Below, in pieces: positions 27,509 through 35,721 of a stretch of 64,000 nt of DNA; the stretch's first letter is position 1, and every line of letters starts with the position of its first letter. Position numbers and translations under genes: made by a program. This stretch comes from Dyella_B jejuensis. GTDB lineage: Bacteria; Pseudomonadota; Gammaproteobacteria; Xanthomonadales; Rhodanobacteraceae. The stretch lies in NCBI RefSeq assembly GCF_044904675.1, contig NZ_JADIKJ010000005.1, positions 62,001 through 126,000 on the forward strand, given 5' to 3'. The notes beneath the pieces were generated by a model. The model saw nothing but the letters and a program-made list of their open reading frames with translations, was not told where the DNA came from and searched no databases.

Positions 27509-30268
27509 ATGCCAAACCTTACGCTTATCGACGGTTCGTCCTATCTCTATCGTGCCTTCCACGCGCTGCCGCCCTTGAGCAACGCCAATGGCGAGCCCAC
27601 CGGCGCGCTGTTCGGCGTGGTCAACATGTTGCGTACCACGCTCAAGGCGCGACCCGATTACGTGGCTTTCGTCAGCGATGCATCGGGGCCGACCTTCCGC
27701 AATGCGATGTACGACAAATACAAGGCCAATCGCCCGCCGATGCCGGACGAATTGCGCGCGCAGATCGAGCCGATGCTGGCAATCGTCGGCGCCCTGGGTT
27801 TTCCCATCCTGCGCGTCAACGGCGTGGAAGCGGACGACGTGATCGGCACGCTGGCCCTTGAGGCGCACGAACATGGCATCGACGTGCTGATTTCCACCGG
27901 CGATAAGGATCTCGCGCAGCTGGTGCGTCCCGGCATCACGCTAATCAACACCATGACCAACACCACCATGGACGATGCCGCGGTGGTAGAGAAATTCGGC
28001 GTGACGCCCGCGCAGATCATCGACTTCCTCAGCCTGACCGGCGATACGGTGGACAACGTGCCGGGCGTGACCAAGTGCGGCCCCAAGACCGCGGCGAAAT
28101 GGCTGGCCGAATACGGTTCGCTCGATGGCGTGATCGCCAACGCCGGCAAAGTCGGCGGCAAGATCGGCGAATACCTGCGCGAGGCACTGCCGACGCTGCC
28201 ACTGTCGCGCCAGCTGGTGACCATCAAGACCGACGTGTCGCTGGATGTCACCGTGCAACAGCTGATGCTGCGCGAACGCGACGTCGAAGCACTGCGCGAA
28301 CTGTTTACGCGCTATGGATTCAAGGCGGCGCTGAAGGAACTGGACGAGGGCGCGGCCGGCACCACGCTGGCGGAAACCGGCATCGGCCGCCAAGGCCAAG
28401 CCATCGCGCCGCAAACCTCCGCGGCCGTTTTGCCGGAACCCAAACCGCAGGCGCCGGCCCTGGCCGCTGCATACGAACTGGTCACCACGCAGGTGCAATT
28501 CGAACAATGGCTGGTGCGCCTGCACGATGCGCCCTTGATCGCCTTCGACACCGAAACCACCAGCCTGGACGCGATGCAGGCGCACATCGTCGGCATCAGC
28601 CTGTCCGTGCAACCCGGCCAGGCCTGCTACATTCCGTTGGCGCACGATTATCCCGGCGCGCCCACGCAGCTGCCGCGCGAAGAAGTGCTCGCCGCGCTCA
28701 AGCCGATCCTCGAAGATCCGGCCCGTCCCAAGGTCGGCCAGCACGCCAAGTACGACATGAATATCCTGTCGCACTACGGCATTGCGGTGCAGGGCCTGCA
28801 GCAGGACACCATGCTCGAATCCTACGTGTGGAACGCCACCGCCACACGCCACGACATGGATTCGCTGGCAAAGAAGTACCTCGGCTACGACACCGTCAAA
28901 TACGAGGAAGTGGCCGGCAAGGGGGCCAAGCAGATCTCGTTCTCGCAGGTGGACCTGGAAACAGCCTGCCGTTACGCCGCCGAAGATGCCGACATTACCT
29001 TGCGCCTGCACCATGCCTTGTGGCCGCTGCTGGAAGGGCAGCCGGCGTTGCGCAAGGTCTACGAAGAGATCGAAATACCGCTGGTACCGGTGCTCGCCGG
29101 CATGGAACAGCGCGGCGTACTGATCGACGTGGGCGAGCTGCGCAAGCAGAGCCAGCAGTTGGGCAAGCGCATGCACGAGCTGCAGCAGGAAGCCTGGCAA
29201 GCGGCGGGCCATGAATTCAATCTCGATTCGCCCAAGCAATTGCAGGCAATCCTGTTCGACGAACTCGGCTTGCCGGCAAAGCTGAAGACCCCGACCGGAC
29301 AACCGTCGACCAACGAAGAAGCACTCGAGGCCATCGCCGACCAGCACGCCCTGCCGCGCCTGATCCTCGATTACCGCGGACTGGCCAAGCTGCGCTCGAC
29401 CTATACCGAGAAACTCGCCGAGATCGTCAATCCCCGCACCGGGCGCGTGCACACCAGCTATCACCAGGGCGCGGTGGCAACCGGGCGCATTTCCTCCGCC
29501 GACCCGAACCTGCAGAACATTCCGGTGCGCACCGAAGAAGGCCGGCGCATCCGCCAGGCGTTCATCGCGCCGGAAGAATGGCGGGTGCTGGCGGCGGACT
29601 ATTCGCAGATCGAGCTGCGCATCATGGCGCATCTCTCGGGCGACGAAGGCTTGGTGCGCGCATTCCAGGAGGGCGGCGACGTCCATCGCGCCACCGCGGC
29701 CGAGGTGTTCGGCCTGGAGCCCGAAGCGGTGTCCGCCAACCAACGCCGCGCCGCCAAGGCGATCAACTTCGGGCTGATGTACGGCATGAGCGCCTTCGGC
29801 CTGGCGCGCCAGCTCGGCGTCGATCGCGGCGAAGCCAGCGATTACATGGCGCGTTACTTCTCGCGCTATCCGGGCGTGCACGCCTTCATGGAAGCCACGC
29901 GCGAACGCGCGCATCGCGACGGCTATGTCCAGACGCTGTTCGGCCGGCGCCTTTACCTGGATAACCTCAGCGCGCGCAACCAGGCCCTGCGCGCCGGCGC
30001 CGAGCGCGCCGCGGTCAACGCGCCGATGCAGGGCACGGCCGCGGACATCATCAAGCGCGCGATGATTGCCGTGGCCGCCTGGCTGAAGGGTCGCGACGAT
30101 GCCCACATGCTGATGCAGGTGCACGACGAACTGGTCTTCGAAGTCCGCGCCGACGCCGTCGATACCGTGCGCGAGGCGATCCGCGCGCGCATGGCCGGTG
30201 CCGCGGAGTTGCGCGTGCCGCTCATCGTCGATATCGGCGTGGGCAAGAATTGGGACGAGGCGCACTAG
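27509..30268 (+). CDS. polA: DNA polymerase I
   Basis: Polymerase I fills gaps and removes RNA primers. The 919-residue protein has three intact domains. The 5'-3' nuclease (residues about 1-300) has LIDGSSYLYRAFHALPPL, EADDVIGTLA and STGDKDLAQLV. The 3'-5' proofreading domain begins with AFDTETTSLD (Asp347, Glu349) and DTMLESYVWN. The polymerase domain has ATGRISSADPNLQNIPVRT, motif A DYSQIELRIMAHLSGDE, motif B RRAAKAINFGLMYGM and motif C QVHDELVFEV. The length matches E. coli PolA (928). There is no ribosome site; a -10-like TATAAA lies directly upstream. Confidence 0.98.
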   Translation: MPNLTLIDGSSYLYRAFHALPPLSNANGEPTGALFGVVNMLRTTLKARPDYVAFVSDASGPTFRNAMYDKYKANRPPMPDELRAQIEPMLAIVGALGFPILRVNGVEADDVIGTLALEAHEHGIDVLISTGDKDLAQLVRPGITLINTMTNTTMDDAAVVEKFGVTPAQIIDFLSLTGDTVDNVPGVTKCGPKTAAKWLAEYGSLDGVIANAGKVGGKIGEYLREALPTLPLSRQLVTIKTDVSLDVTVQQLMLRERDVEALRELFTRYGFKAALKELDEGAAGTTLAETGIGRQGQAIAPQTSAAVLPEPKPQAPALAAAYELVTTQVQFEQWLVRLHDAPLIAFDTETTSLDAMQAHIVGISLSVQPGQACYIPLAHDYPGAPTQLPREEVLAALKPILEDPARPKVGQHAKYDMNILSHYGIAVQGLQQDTMLESYVWNATATRHDMDSLAKKYLGYDTVKYEEVAGKGAKQISFSQVDLETACRYAAEDADITLRLHHALWPLLEGQPALRKVYEEIEIPLVPVLAGMEQRGVLIDVGELRKQSQQLGKRMHELQQEAWQAAGHEFNLDSPKQLQAILFDELGLPAKLKTPTGQPSTNEEALEAIADQHALPRLILDYRGLAKLRSTYTEKLAEIVNPRTGRVHTSYHQGAVATGRISSADPNLQNIPVRTEEGRRIRQAFIAPEEWRVLAADYSQIELRIMAHLSGDEGLVRAFQEGGDVHRATAAEVFGLEPEAVSANQRRAAKAINFGLMYGMSAFGLARQLGVDRGEASDYMARYFSRYPGVHAFMEATRERAHRDGYVQTLFGRRLYLDNLSARNQALRAGAERAAVNAPMQGTAADIIKRAMIAVAAWLKGRDDAHMLMQVHDELVFEVRADAVDTVREAIRARMAGAAELRVPLIVDIGVGKNWDEAH

Positions 30269-30305
30269 GGATGCTCTGATCCATGCTACGCAGGCGGCAT
30301 GATGT

Positions 30306-30475
30306 CCAGAAGGCTTGCAGAGTGTGTTGTGCGGCGCCGGGAAGACTGGCCGTCTTGCCAAGCCGCGCGGCGCACTTTGCGAGCCTTCTGGGCATCACCC
30401 CATCGCTTTAAATTCAACATGTCGGGGCCAGCTCTGTCTGTCCGCATCCCTGCGGTCCATCGTCTCGACAGACAG
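30306..30475 (+). ncRNA. Structured intergenic region after polA; possible small RNA
   Basis: Two strong folds lie in the 303-base gap between polA and the S9 peptidase gene. The first (30306-30391) has a 13-bp outer stem, CCAGAAGGCTTGC with GCGAGCCTTCTGG (one GU pair), and an inner hairpin around 30339-30359. The second (30434-30475) has a perfect 9-bp stem, CTGTCTGTC with GACAGACAG, enclosing CCGCA-TCCC-TGCGG, a hairpin with a C-rich loop. In E. coli the Spot 42 RNA gene lies directly after polA, and I recall the Xanthomonas sRNA sX13 being next to polA too. Expression, strand and ends are not known; it may instead be a folded 3' region of polA mRNA. Confidence 0.4.
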
Positions 30476-30571
30476 CCAGTCTGCCTTCCTCGCTCCTCAA
30501 AGCCGGGTACACGCTATTTCCATAGCTCGCGGCCATGCCCATAATGGCGCATCAGGCAAGGGGAGCCAGGG

Positions 30572-32572
30572 ATGACATGGCGCGGCATGCAGGTGCTGGT
30601 AGTCGTAGGGGGCTTGGGCTGGTTGACCGCGTCGCGATGCGCTGAAACGCCGCCGCCCATACCGGTGGCGGATTTCGCCAGGCATTCGCTGTACGGCGTG
30701 CCAAGCATGTCGCCGAATGGCGAATACCTGGCCGTCTCTGTCCATGACGAAGCCGATGCCGCCGAAGACGACAAATATGAGGTCGGCGTATTCCATCTGC
30801 CGGACATGAAGCCGGTCAGCCGCATGGACATGCCGCGGAAGACGATGCCGGCCCAGATCGCATGGGTCAGCAATACCCGGCTGATCGTGATACCCGCGCT
30901 CCAGTTGGGCTGGCTCGACGAACCACAGCGCACGGGCGACTTTTTTACCGTCGACTATGACGGCCGCAACCAGCGGAGCATGAACAACCTTTTGCGGGCG
31001 GCCCAAGCACACGGCCTGCCCATCGGCCCCGGCGTATTCAGCGGCCTGCCGCCCAGGCCGAATGGGCATTTCTATTGGACGATACATAGCAATCCATCGG
31101 ACAAAGTGAGCGAGGGAAGATCGGACCTCTACGACGTCGATGCCCAGACGGGTATCGCGGCATCACTCGGCGGCATCAACGACGACGGCATGCAGTTGTT
31201 CGCCCACGACGACCTCGCCCGCATTGCCTATGGCATCGATGACCAGAACAAGGAAGTGCTGTTCGAACGCGACAGCAAGGATCAACCATGGCGCAAGCTT
31301 GATGTCCACGCGCGCAGCATGATCCCGTTGCAGATCAGCGACGATGGCACGCGCGTCTATTGGCAATACAGCGTCGACGGCGGTCCGTATGCGCTGGCGG
31401 AAAGCAACTTCGATCTTTCGGGCCTGAAGATCCTGGCGTCGGACAGTTTCGGTTCGGTGGGCGAGGTGATGTGGACGCCCTACCCACGCAAGCCCTTCGC
31501 AGTCACGATCGACACCGGTCATCCGAAAACCATCTACCTCGATGACGACACCAGCGCCACCATCCATAAAGCGCTGAGCGAGCAGTTCCCCGGCCTGCTG
31601 CTCCGCTTTGCCGCCATGAGCGATGACGGCACGCGCGTGCTGGTGCAGGCCGACAGCGACCGGGATCCTGGGTTGTACGCGCTGTTCACGCTCAACCCGG
31701 TGAGCTTCACGCCCTTGTTCAAGATGGCGCCGTGGATCGATCCCGCACGGATGGCGCCGCGCACGCCGATCCGTTTCGCGAACACCGAAGGCACCATCCT
31801 GGATGGCTATCTCACCCTGCCCTCCAGCGCCGGCAAGCTACCGCTGGTGCTGATTCCGCACGGCGGGCCGATCGGCCTGCGCGACAGGTGGGATTACGAC
31901 GCCTGGGCGCAATTCCTGGCCAGCCGTGGCTATGCCGTGCTGCAGGTCAACTATCGCGGCTCGTCTGGGCGCGGGCCGGCCTTCCAGCTCGCCGGCTACC
32001 GGCAATTCGGCACGGGGATCCAGCAGGATTTGCTCGACGGCGTGCGCTGGGCGGTGGCGCAGGGCTACGCGGACAAGGACCGCGTCTGCATTTTCGGCGC
32101 CAGCTTCGGCGGCTATTCGGCCTTGATGGCGCCGATCCGCGCACCGGGAATGTTCAAGTGCGCGATCGATTTTGCCGGGATCAGCGATTTTGCGATCGAG
32201 CAGGACAAAAGCGACATCGAGCACACCGAGCGCGGACGCAATTACCTCCATCAGGCGCTCGGCATGGACACCACCCAGATCAAGGCGATTTCGCCGCTCT
32301 ACCATCTCGACCAGTTCAATGTGCCCGTGCTGATCGTGCATGGCGAGGAGGATCCGCGGGTGCCCCTGAAAAACGCCACCAAACTGCGCGATGCCTTGCA
32401 GAAGTCCGGCAAGCCTTACGAATGGCTGGTAAAGCCCAAGGAGCTGCACGGTTTCTACAGCGAAACCGACAACACCGATTTCCTGCAACACCTGCAAACC
32501 TTTTTAGGCAAATATCTGGGACAGAGTCCGGCCGATTCAGATGAATCGCGGCTGACCAATTCGGGACTTTAG
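30572..32572 (+). CDS. S9 family (prolyl oligopeptidase-type) peptidase
   Basis: This 666-residue protein has a signal-like N-terminus (VLVVVGGLGWLTASRCAE), a beta-propeller-like region (residues about 30-390) and a C-terminal alpha/beta-hydrolase peptidase domain. The catalytic triad is visible: Ser in FGASFGGYSALM, Asp in HGEEDPRVP and His in KELHGFYSE. The oxyanion region has HGGPIGLRD. Related enzymes are dipeptidyl or acylaminoacyl peptidases. It is likely periplasmic. CATAAT about 30 bases before the start could be a -10 box, and GGGGAG is the ribosome site. Confidence 0.9.
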   Translation: MTWRGMQVLVVVGGLGWLTASRCAETPPPIPVADFARHSLYGVPSMSPNGEYLAVSVHDEADAAEDDKYEVGVFHLPDMKPVSRMDMPRKTMPAQIAWVSNTRLIVIPALQLGWLDEPQRTGDFFTVDYDGRNQRSMNNLLRAAQAHGLPIGPGVFSGLPPRPNGHFYWTIHSNPSDKVSEGRSDLYDVDAQTGIAASLGGINDDGMQLFAHDDLARIAYGIDDQNKEVLFERDSKDQPWRKLDVHARSMIPLQISDDGTRVYWQYSVDGGPYALAESNFDLSGLKILASDSFGSVGEVMWTPYPRKPFAVTIDTGHPKTIYLDDDTSATIHKALSEQFPGLLLRFAAMSDDGTRVLVQADSDRDPGLYALFTLNPVSFTPLFKMAPWIDPARMAPRTPIRFANTEGTILDGYLTLPSSAGKLPLVLIPHGGPIGLRDRWDYDAWAQFLASRGYAVLQVNYRGSSGRGPAFQLAGYRQFGTGIQQDLLDGVRWAVAQGYADKDRVCIFGASFGGYSALMAPIRAPGMFKCAIDFAGISDFAIEQDKSDIEHTERGRNYLHQALGMDTTQIKAISPLYHLDQFNVPVLIVHGEEDPRVPLKNATKLRDALQKSGKPYEWLVKPKELHGFYSETDNTDFLQHLQTFLGKYLGQSPADSDESRLTNSGL

Positions 32573-32705
32573 TTCCGCCGGCTGCAACTTTCAGGCTGGA
32601 TCGCTTTCCAACCTATCGGATGCACGCAACGGCATCCCCCGGCACCCACCTCCCTGGGTTGCCAAACCGGAATCGGACCTCTCCCCTGGGTTCCGCTTCC
32701 ACCGG

Positions 32706-32744
32706 CCCCGAGAGCTCCCCCTAAGCTCTCGGGGCTTTTTCTTG
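32706..32744 (+). terminator. Rho-independent terminator after the S9 peptidase gene
   Basis: A perfect 12-bp stem, GCCCCGAGAGCT with AGCTCTCGGGGC, has a seven-base loop and is followed by TTTTTCTT. It is 134 bases after the peptidase stop and isolates it from the LacI gene. Confidence 0.93.
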
Positions 32745-32819
32745 CCCTGCGTCAGGACAGATGACAGGCCAACCGTTAGGATGGCGTTATGGAGCGGCTG
32801 CCGCCCGCCGTTCGTCCAC

Positions 32820-33887
32820 ATGAGTTCCTGCGCAGTGCAGATCAAAGGGAAAGCCACTTCGTTCGATATCGCCCATCTCACGGGGGTGTCGCAATCCACG
32901 GTCTCGCGCGCCCTGCGCGGTAGCCCGCTGGTGAGCGAGGAAACGCGCCAGCGCATCAAGGCGGCGGCGGACCAGCTCAACTACAAGGTGGACAAAAACG
33001 CCTCGAACCTGCGCTCGCAGCATTCGGGCACGCTCGCCTTGCTGTTGTTCGAAGATCCCACCGCGGACGATTCGCACATCAACCCGTTCTTCCTGTCCAT
33101 GCTCGGCTCGATCACCCGCGCCTGCGCGCTGCGTGGCTTCGACCTGCTGATTTCGTTCCAGCAGTTGTCCTACGACTGGCATGCGGACTACGCCGATACC
33201 AAGAAAGCCGACGGCATCATCCTGCTCGGTTACGGCGATTACCTGGCCTACCTCGACAAATTGCAGAAACTGGCCGCGCAAGGCACGCGCTCGGTACGCT
33301 GGGGCGCGGTGCTGCCGGACCAGCCGGACGTTTCCATCGGCTGCGACAACTTCCAGGGCGGCCATGCCGTGGCCGCGCATTTGCTGGAACGGGGCTGCCG
33401 GCGCATTGCCTTCCTGGGCGATGCTTCAAGCCATTACCCCGAATTCTTCGGCCGCTACCGCGGTTATGCCGCGGCGCTGGAAGAAGGCGGCGTGCAGGCG
33501 GATAGCGCCTTGCAGGTCGATGCCGCCGAAAGCACCGAACAGGCCGGCTATACGGCGCTGGAACAACTGCTGGAACGCCGCGTGCCGTTCGACGCGGTGT
33601 TCGCCGCCAGCGACCTGATCGCCATCGGCGCCATGCGCGCCCTGGCCGACCACGACATCAAAGTGCCCGAACAGGTCGCCGTGGCCGGTTTCGACGATAT
33701 CCCGATGGCCCGTTTCCTCAATCCGCCGCTGACTACCGTATTGCAGGACACCAAGCTGGCGGGCGAAACACTGGTCGACAACCTGCTGCGGCTGATCCGC
33801 AACGAGCCGGTGGAAACGCGCCTGTTGCCGGTGAAACTGGTCGTGCGCCGGTCGAGCCAGTTCTGCCCCGCCAGCGTTCAACGCTGA
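32820..33887 (+). CDS. LacI family transcriptional regulator of the alpha-glucan locus
   Basis: A 355-residue LacI regulator with the N-terminal helix-turn-helix SFDIAHLTGVSQSTVSRALR, a hinge and a sugar-binding domain with ALLLFEDPTA, GIILLGYGDY, AASDLIAIGAMRALAD and VAVAGFDDIP. It is adjacent to a symporter and four glycoside hydrolases plus a receptor for alpha-glucans, so maltose or an oligosaccharide is the likely inducer. The start is uncertain: ATGs at 32781 and 32820 are in frame and neither has a strong ribosome site; the family N-terminus fits 32820. Candidate operators for it lie at 45329 and 45518. Confidence 0.9.
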   Translation: MSSCAVQIKGKATSFDIAHLTGVSQSTVSRALRGSPLVSEETRQRIKAAADQLNYKVDKNASNLRSQHSGTLALLLFEDPTADDSHINPFFLSMLGSITRACALRGFDLLISFQQLSYDWHADYADTKKADGIILLGYGDYLAYLDKLQKLAAQGTRSVRWGAVLPDQPDVSIGCDNFQGGHAVAAHLLERGCRRIAFLGDASSHYPEFFGRYRGYAAALEEGGVQADSALQVDAAESTEQAGYTALEQLLERRVPFDAVFAASDLIAIGAMRALADHDIKVPEQVAVAGFDDIPMARFLNPPLTTVLQDTKLAGETLVDNLLRLIRNEPVETRLLPVKLVVRRSSQFCPASVQR

Positions 33888-33889
33888 GC

Positions 33890-34236
33890 ACTCGCCGCCT
33901 GCTGCGCGCGCGCGCCACGTCCACGGGCAAACCGATCCTGTTGCCTGACCGAGATCGGTGCCGCTGGGATCCGTTGTTGATCCGTCGCGGCCTTGCCGCG
34001 CTCGAACGCATCGAACAACTCGGCGGCTCGGCCGGCCCCTATGCGCTGCAAGCAGCCATCGCCGCCTGCCATGCGCGAGCGCGCACCGCCGAGGGCACCG
34101 ATTGGTCGCACATCGCCACGACGAGGCACGCCATGAATTCGAGCGTGCCGCCGCGCTGGCACGCAACACGCGCGAACGCAACTTTCTGCAACAACGCGCC
34201 ACTGCCTGCAAGGATGCAGCCGTTCAACGCAGGTAA
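33890..34236 (+). pseudogene. Remnant of an ECF sigma factor gene (ECF42/DUF6596 type)
   Basis: The 358-base gap between the LacI gene and the symporter gene encodes decayed sigma factor sequence. One frame gives ARATSTGKPILLPDRDRCRW, then LLIRRGLAALERIEQL, GPYALQAAIAACHARARTAE and TDWSHIA. At about 34113 the homology jumps to the +2 frame with RHDEARHEFERAAALARNTR and RERNFLQQRATA, ending at the stop at 34234. These are the typical C-terminal segments of DUF6596 ECF sigma factors. About 60 residues that normally lie between them are missing, and the whole DNA-binding N-terminal half is absent; the remnant starts right after the LacI stop codon. Confidence 0.8.
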
Positions 34237-34245
34237 GCGGGAGTA

Positions 34246-35721
34246 TCAGGCTCCCGCAGCCACCGGCTCGCTCACGCGCAGCACGCACAGGCCGCCCAGC
34301 AGCAAGCTGACACCACCCAGGCCCAGCGCCCAGATCGGTTGGCCGTGGAAGAACACGCGCAGCAGCACGCCCAATACGCTGGCGGCGAGCAACTGCGGAA
34401 TCACCACGAAGAAATTGAAGATGCCCATGTATACGCCCATCTTCTGCGCCGGCAAGTTGTCCGACAGCAGCGCATACGGCAGCGACAGGATCGACGCCCA
34501 CGCAAAGCCTACGCCGAGCATCGGCAGCAATAGCCAGTGCGGATCGCGAATCAGCAAGAACGCGATCAGGCCGGCACCGCCCAGCCAGAGATTCACCAGA
34601 TGGCTGATGCGCAGGCCCAGGCGCCGCACCATCAGCGGAATCACCAGCGCGGCCAGCGCCGCGAATCCGTTATAGGCACCGAACAGTACGCCGACCCAGT
34701 TGGCGCCATCGTTATACGCCGCCGAGTCGGGATCGGTGCTGCCGAAATGCACCTGCGCCACGCCGGCCGTGGTGTAGATCCACATCGCGAACATGGCGAA
34801 CCAGGAAAACAGCTGCACCCAGGCCAGGCGGCGCATCGCCTGCGGCATGGCGTGCAGGTCAGCCATCACCTGAGTAAAGATGCCACCATGTCGCGCCATG
34901 CTGAGCCACAGCTGCGACAACCCGAACGCGACCAGGCCACCGGCGAGCAGATACAGCTCGTGCTCAAGGCGGTAAGCGCGCACCAGGCAGATACCAACCA
35001 CGCCGGCCACCAGCCACAGCACGCCATGCCGCCATGCGCGGGACCGATCTACCGCAACCTCGACCGGTGTTACCGCGTCGCCGAACGTCTTCAGTTGTTC
35101 CGGCGGATATTCCTTGGTGGACAGCACCGTCCACAACACCGAGGCAAGCAATACCGCGCCGCCAATGTAGAACGCATCGCGCACGGTGGCGGGGATGCCG
35201 CCGGGCGCGGCCACATTGCTCACGCCCAGATGCGCCAGCGCGTAAGGCAACAAGGAAGCAACCACCGCGCCCACGCCGATGAAGAAACTCTGCATCGCGT
35301 AGCCCAGCGGACGCTGGCCGCTCGGCAACTGATCGCCCACGAAGGCGCGGAACGGCTCCATCGAAATGTTGATCGACGCATCCATCACCCACAGCAACGC
35401 GGCCGCGATCCACAGCGCACTGGAATTGGGCATCCACAACAGCGCCAGCGTAGTCAGCAGCGCACCGATCAGGAAATAAGGGCGGCGCCGGCCGAGTCTG
35501 CTCCAGGTGCGATCGGAGGCATGGCCGATCAGCGGTTGCACGATCAGGCCCGTCAGCGGCGCGGCGACCCACAGGATGGGAATGTCGCCCACGCTCGCGC
35601 CGAGCGTCTGGAAGATGCGGCTGACGTTGGCGTTCTGCAGCGCAAAGGCAAACTGGATGCCCAGGAAGCCGAAGCACATGTTCCAGATCTGCCAGAACGA
35701 CAAATGGGGTTTGCGATTCAT
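34246..35721 (-). CDS. SLC45-like MFS sugar symporter
   Basis: A 491-residue inner-membrane transporter with about 12 helices. The N-terminus (LSFWQIWNMCFGFLGIQFAF) and the RTWSRLGRRRPYFLIGA loop are typical of the SLC45/sucrose-proton symporter branch that in Caulobacter and Xanthomonads imports maltose or sucrose through the inner membrane. Its ATG overlaps the stop codon of the upstream glycosidase gene in an ATGA arrangement, so translation is probably coupled. The neighbouring amylase, glycosidases and receptor point to import of maltose or other glucose oligomers. Confidence 0.9.
   Translation of the reverse strand: MNRKPHLSFWQIWNMCFGFLGIQFAFALQNANVSRIFQTLGASVGDIPILWVAAPLTGLIVQPLIGHASDRTWSRLGRRRPYFLIGALLTTLALLWMPNSSALWIAAALLWVMDASINISMEPFRAFVGDQLPSGQRPLGYAMQSFFIGVGAVVASLLPYALAHLGVSNVAAPGGIPATVRDAFYIGGAVLLASVLWTVLSTKEYPPEQLKTFGDAVTPVEVAVDRSRAWRHGVLWLVAGVVGICLVRAYRLEHELYLLAGGLVAFGLSQLWLSMARHGGIFTQVMADLHAMPQAMRRLAWVQLFSWFAMFAMWIYTTAGVAQVHFGSTDPDSAAYNDGANWVGVLFGAYNGFAALAALVIPLMVRRLGLRISHLVNLWLGGAGLIAFLLIRDPHWLLLPMLGVGFAWASILSLPYALLSDNLPAQKMGVYMGIFNFFVVIPQLLAASVLGVLLRVFFHGQPIWALGLGGVSLLLGGLCVLRVSEPVAAGA

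Noticed and set aside
27941..30361. 806-residue ORF on the minus strand opposite polA
   Set aside because: Shadow of polA with no recognisable domain; composition rich in Arg, His and Gly as expected from antisense high-GC frames.
33941..34675. 244-residue plus-strand ORF across the sigma remnant and the symporter gene end
   Set aside because: Only its first third resembles a sigma factor; the rest is antisense to the symporter. I annotate the region as a pseudogene.
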